This document shows positions 61,282 to 64,000 of a DNA stretch of 64,000 bases, piece after piece. The DNA is from Datnioides undecimradiatus (Eukaryota > Chordata > Actinopteri > Lobotiformes > Datnioididae): contig WARS01000015.1 of assembly GCA_008933995.1 (NCBI GenBank), forward strand, positions 2,230,501 to 2,294,500, given 5' to 3'. The notes under the pieces are model-generated. The model worked only from the letters and a program-made list of their open reading frames with translations. It was not told the origin of the DNA and ran no database searches. The translations under genes were made by a program, and so were the position numbers. Every line of letters starts with the position of its first letter. Position 1 is the first letter of the stretch.

Positions 61282-61287
<6 letters not shown>

Positions 61288-61326
<39 letters not shown>
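61288..61326. repeat. TG dinucleotide microsatellite
   Basis: About 19 TG units preceded by a short TATG-rich stretch. Confidence 0.95.
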
Positions 61327-61330
<4 letters not shown>

Positions 61331-62041
61331 GTGTATTCAGACTGGAGGAAAAGCTCATTTTTTCAAGCAGCACAACTTCAACAACATCAACGGGAAGTGG
61401 AGCCAAAAAGACAAATTTGTTCTATTTGCAAATTAAGATGAACCGTGTCTGCAGGAGATGAAAACATAACAACATCAGTAATCTACAGTCACCCCGAGTC
61501 ATAAGCCTGTCACACACACACATACAGGCATGATTGGTGAATGTGAACAGTCTAGCTCAGCTAAATAAAAACAGATTGCAAGAAAACTCCTTACTGGTAA
61601 AAGTTGTGTGAGAAAATGAAGATGCAAATAAGTTTAATCTGTTTTTGATCTGAGTACTTCTCAATGTGACTCAGCATACACAGATTGAAAGATACACAGT
61701 GTGTCTTTGTAGTTGTTTAGTCTCTTTTCAGGATATTTTTAGTGTCTTTTTGTAATTGATTTACGTCTCTTTGTTGTCTTTTGTGTCTTTCGGTGTGTGT
61801 GGTTTTTTTTTGTCTCCTTATAGTCATTTTTTATTTCCCTCTGGTAGTTCGTTTGTGTTGCTTTATAGTCTTTTGATTGACATTCACAAAAAACATTTCA
61901 AACACATGCTGTGACTCAGGGGGCCCAAGGTGAGGGACCCTAACGTTGGGCCTCTAGGCCTGTGCCCAGTAGGCCTGCTCAGTAATCCATCCACGTCTTG
62001 TAGGCGTCCTTTCTCACAGGATTATTTTGTATATCACTGAT

Positions 62042-62528
62042 TAGGGATGCACCGACACCACATTTTTACTTACATTTGAGTACTTGTGGATACCAAGTAC
62101 CAATATGAGTACTTATTAGTGCCACTACACTTCGTACATTTACTTGAAAACGTGTTTCATTTTCATCGTTTGCCGCTATTAGCAAACTCTTTGAACTTGG
62201 CGTCGTGTTGGTTTTTTAGATGTTTTATCAGATCGCTTGTGTTGACAGTACTCGCTTTCGTCGTTCCTCTTGACAACTTTGCAGAGCATAATTTGCAGTC
62301 CGCTTTACTTTTGTCACCATCATCCACTTTGATATGCACATCTTATATATGAATACCTCCACACCACCGACATTGCTCCTCCTGGCTCTCAGTTAGCACC
62401 TGACCGCCCAACTGAACGTCACGCTGCCGTAGAGTGGTATCGGGACACTTTTATGAATACGAGTACGAGTACAGGGACAGGGTATCGGACAGATACCCGA
62501 TGCTGGTATCGGTATCGGTGCATCCCTA
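62042..62528 (-). mobile_element. hAT-type non-autonomous DNA transposon (487 bp)
   Basis: The ends are inverted: TAGGGATGCACCGACACC at the left and GGTATCGGTGCATCCCTA at the right. It is flanked by a near-perfect 8-bp target duplication, TCACTGAT (62034-62041) and TCATTGAT (62529-62536), one mismatch. An 8-bp duplication with TAGGG-type ends is typical of hAT elements. The strand given is that of the internal transposase remnant. It is too short to encode a transposase and must have been moved by another element. Confidence 0.85.
62163..62342 (-). pseudogene. BED zinc-finger remnant of a hAT transposase
   Basis: The minus frame encodes about 59 residues including DGDKSKADCKLCSAKLSRG, then STVNTSDLIKHLKNQHDAKF, ending in TGA. 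The C-x2-C followed by H-x4-H with the TSDLIKHLKNQH string is the signature of BED fingers at the N-terminus of hAT/ZBED transposases. A stop lies just upstream (62343-62345), and the catalytic domain is absent. It is probably a deletion relic of a full element. Confidence 0.75.
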
Positions 62529-64000
62529 TCATTGATACAAGTATTCTAAATTGTATTACCCTGTAGTTGCCAAATAAGTATTTTACATTTCGGCATCCAT
62601 GTGACAGTTTGCTGTGGGAAGTGTCTTTAACTATGAGCGTCTTAAGTTCCTCACTTCCAGGAAGACCCAGGACTGTTTCCACTTTGGCAGTTCAGATGGC
62701 CACCCGAGTCCAGCAGGCGGGTTTCCAGACATGAGCTGGGACCTGCACTCCTCTACTTCATCTCTACGAGCTGCCATAGGAACGGTGCAGTTGATGGAAC
62801 AACACACATACAGTAACAGCTTGTGCTTGTACAGCTGAGCGAAGCCTGCTGAAGAAGAACAGCAATATCAGGCTTCAGTAGCGAGTACGCTGAGATCTGA
62901 CGTTACACGTGCACTGGATTGATCAAGCAGCACCTTTTTTTGTAGGATGAAATCATATACGCTCTGCCAGACATTTAATGGGAGTGGTCTGGTTTGAGAA
63001 AGAAAAGGCTCATTCAGGACATGTGAGTCAGATGGCCAGGCACCAACGGAGTCTTAAACACTCTATTGTTTTCCCAGCCTTTTTCCACAATTTCTTAAAT
63101 AGAAGTTATTATAGTCAATACATCTGATTAGCATACAGCAATTTGCCTGTTTTGGATGGATGATAAGATGTCCTGGGTCATAGCCATGTGGCCATTTTGT
63201 GTCCTCTGTTAATCAGTATTAAATTGCAAAACACAGCGTGGGTGCGTAACACTGAGTGACAATCCAGGCCTGTGTCTTCTGGAAAAGAGACTATGATGAT
63301 TTAGTAATCATCACTTTTAAGGCTCTTAAAAAATCCTGGCCCGTGCGCTACAGAAGTCATCTAAAGGGATTCAGTCAGAGAGTGTTGGAGACGTGAGTTG
63401 CACGGTGCGATGTGACATGCAGTGCAATATCATATGCACACTTTTTCCTTGTCCCACAAGAAGACTCAGTAAACATCTTTGATTTATCGTGACTCTCCCA
63501 CATAACTATAACTCACTTTATTAGTCTCTGATCCTCTCTGCAGGGACACGTCTCTTTCAGTCCTCTACTGCTCTAACTTTCATGACTTCTAGTGTTTCAT
63601 CTGTTTTACTGGTCTCCATAAATGCCAAGGCAATACTGTCCTATAACTGGTGTTGGACTGTCATCGAATGTTGGCGTAAACCATTGAGTGCCCACAGTTG
63701 TAGACATCACCAGGCGCGTCTTGGCACCTTAACACGTATGACAGCAGTGCTACACACTGAGCTGTGGCATATCTGGCACATCAGGACATGTAAACATGCC
63801 AGCTAGCTTGAACTCATTAGTTTTTTTAAAACTGTGTCAGATGCCAATCTTAAAGTCACACAGATGGGTGTAACCTCAAATTGAGAAATAATATTAGGAA
63901 TAATCATTTGTATCAGAGACTGCACATGATGCAGTGAGTCTGCAGGGACTGAGAGCATGAACGTCTTCATAATATGGATGATACTTTAATAAAAAAGAAA

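Larger units (their letters stand above)
57591..64000. other. Intergenic region beyond tmem167a
   Basis: No gene recognised. It holds a TG microsatellite (61288-61326), a hAT-type MITE (62042-62528), a G-run near 59116 and chance ORFs, the longest being 159 codons on the minus strand at 59724-60203, without a recognisable domain. Confidence 0.6.

Noticed and set aside
61288..61326. TG repeats considered as possible regulatory Z-DNA signals
   Set aside because: Ordinary microsatellites, as at 22797, 46823 and 55102; nothing ties them to a specific role.

Overview
This is vertebrate nuclear DNA, most likely from a teleost fish: compact split genes, retroelement tails typical of fish (an AATTG-repeat tail near 28.9 kb and a TTATTC-repeat tail near 8.06 kb) and a hAT-type MITE. 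The species cannot be named from sequence. No bacterial, viral, CRISPR or rRNA content was seen. Three genes are recognised, in the order known from the human genome (VCAN - XRCC4 - TMEM167A, human 5q14).

(1) Positions 1 to about 21,990, minus strand: the 5' two thirds of versican (vcan), a large hyaluronan-binding chondroitin sulfate proteoglycan. Exon 1 (5'UTR), exon 2 (start codon and signal peptide, 64 nt), exon 3 (Ig V-set), exons 4+5 (Link module 1), exon 6 (Link module 2), exon 7 (GAG-alpha, 1209 nt) and more than 5.75 kb of exon 8 (GAG-beta) are all placed to the base by splice sites, and every junction keeps frame. The EGF, lectin and sushi exons lie left of position 1. GAG-beta carries a degenerate internal repeat bearing Ser-Gly attachment sites, and an INGKH motif followed by a Glu-Ala bond in the place of the mammalian ADAMTS cleavage site.

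(2) About 22.0-29.5 kb: intergenic DNA with no gene recognised. At 29.5-30.8 kb a few minus-strand ORFs are candidate exons of low certainty.

(3) About 32.4-51.9 kb (possibly from 30.1 kb), minus strand: xrcc4, the DNA ligase IV scaffold of non-homologous end joining. Six coding exons give a 297-residue protein. A TGA lies three codons before a usable splice donor, and a downstream candidate exon would continue the same frame to 336 codons.

(4) 51.83-52.07 kb: a short bidirectional promoter between xrcc4 and tmem167a with two perfect TTACGTAA palindromes.

(5) 52.07-55.44 kb, plus strand: tmem167a (Kish-A), four exons, 72 residues, complete. Its 3'UTR may reach about 57.6 kb.

(6) About 57.6-64.0 kb: intergenic, with microsatellites and a 487-bp hAT-type element (62,042-62,528) that retains a BED zinc-finger fragment.

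The three genes do not form a pathway: vcan is extracellular matrix, xrcc4 is DNA repair, tmem167a is secretory pathway. Their proximity is conserved synteny, and only xrcc4/tmem167a share a promoter. I found no convincing unknown system; the most useful leads are the xrcc4 stop codon, the versican repeat array and the BED-bearing MITE.
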